Assembly (NCBI GenBank): GCA_027604665.1
Contig: JADGIZ010000154.1
Location: 1 to 22,409 of the forward strand
DNA length: 22,409 bases
Source of the DNA: Polyrhizophydium stewartii
Lineage: Eukaryota; Chytridiomycota; Chytridiomycetes; Rhizophydiales
Direction: 5' to 3'
Below are positions 20,708 to 22,409 of the stretch, piece by piece. Numbering within the stretch: position 1 is the stretch's first letter; every line of letters begins with the position of its first letter. The translations under genes and the position numbers were made by a program. The notes below the pieces were generated by a model. That model worked only from the letters and a program-made list of their open reading frames with translations. It had not been told where the DNA came from and did not search any database.

Positions 20708-22409
<1,702 letters not shown>

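Overview
This window is nuclear DNA of a GC-rich, compact eukaryote. Twelve protein-coding genes can be recognised, all broken by short GT-AG introns. I placed about 66 introns, most of them 36-130 nt. Several spliced models come out close to the length of their animal orthologues (NAD synthetase 702 aa, SmE 89 aa, TRM6 478 aa, syntaxin-16 301 aa). Two ciliary genes (CFAP157 and a FAM92/CIBAR gene) imply a flagellated organism. BRD8, FANCL and LSM14 orthologues would fit a unicellular opisthokont such as a zoosporic fungus or a unicellular holozoan. The lineage is an inference and is not settled by the sequence.

Layout, left to right: TRM6 (-) is head-to-head with BRD8 (+). BRD8 converges on SDF2 (-), which is head-to-head with CFAP157 (+). 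CFAP157 is followed in tandem by AP3S (+) and LSM14/SCD6 (+). LSM14 converges on FANCL (-), with NADSYN1 (-) directly upstream of it. NADSYN1 is head-to-head with SNRPE/SmE (+), which converges on STX16/TLG2 (-). STX16 is head-to-head with NACA (+), whose 3' end overlaps the 3' end of a CIBAR1/FAM92 gene (-) that runs off the right edge. Intergenic gaps are mostly 60-220 bp. The only stretches above 300 bp without a gene are 1-321, 16856-17358 and 19787-20707.

The genes do not form one pathway. They cover tRNA m1A58 modification (TRM6), chromatin (BRD8 of NuA4/TIP60), ER protein quality control (SDF2), cilia (CFAP157, CIBAR), endosome/TGN traffic (AP3S, STX16), mRNA storage and decapping (LSM14), splicing (SmE), DNA crosslink repair (FANCL), NAD+ synthesis (NADSYN1) and nascent-chain handling (NACA). 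I saw no mobile element, virus, CRISPR array, toxin, rRNA or tRNA.

What deserves attention is architectural: micro-exons of 10, 15 and 19 nt, a 36-nt intron, a donor-site preference for G at +3, very tight divergent promoters, overlapping 3' coding ends, and a FANCL model with no room for its N-terminal ELF domain. I found no convincing new molecular system. The gene models rest on reading-frame continuity and family resemblance and were not checked against transcripts.
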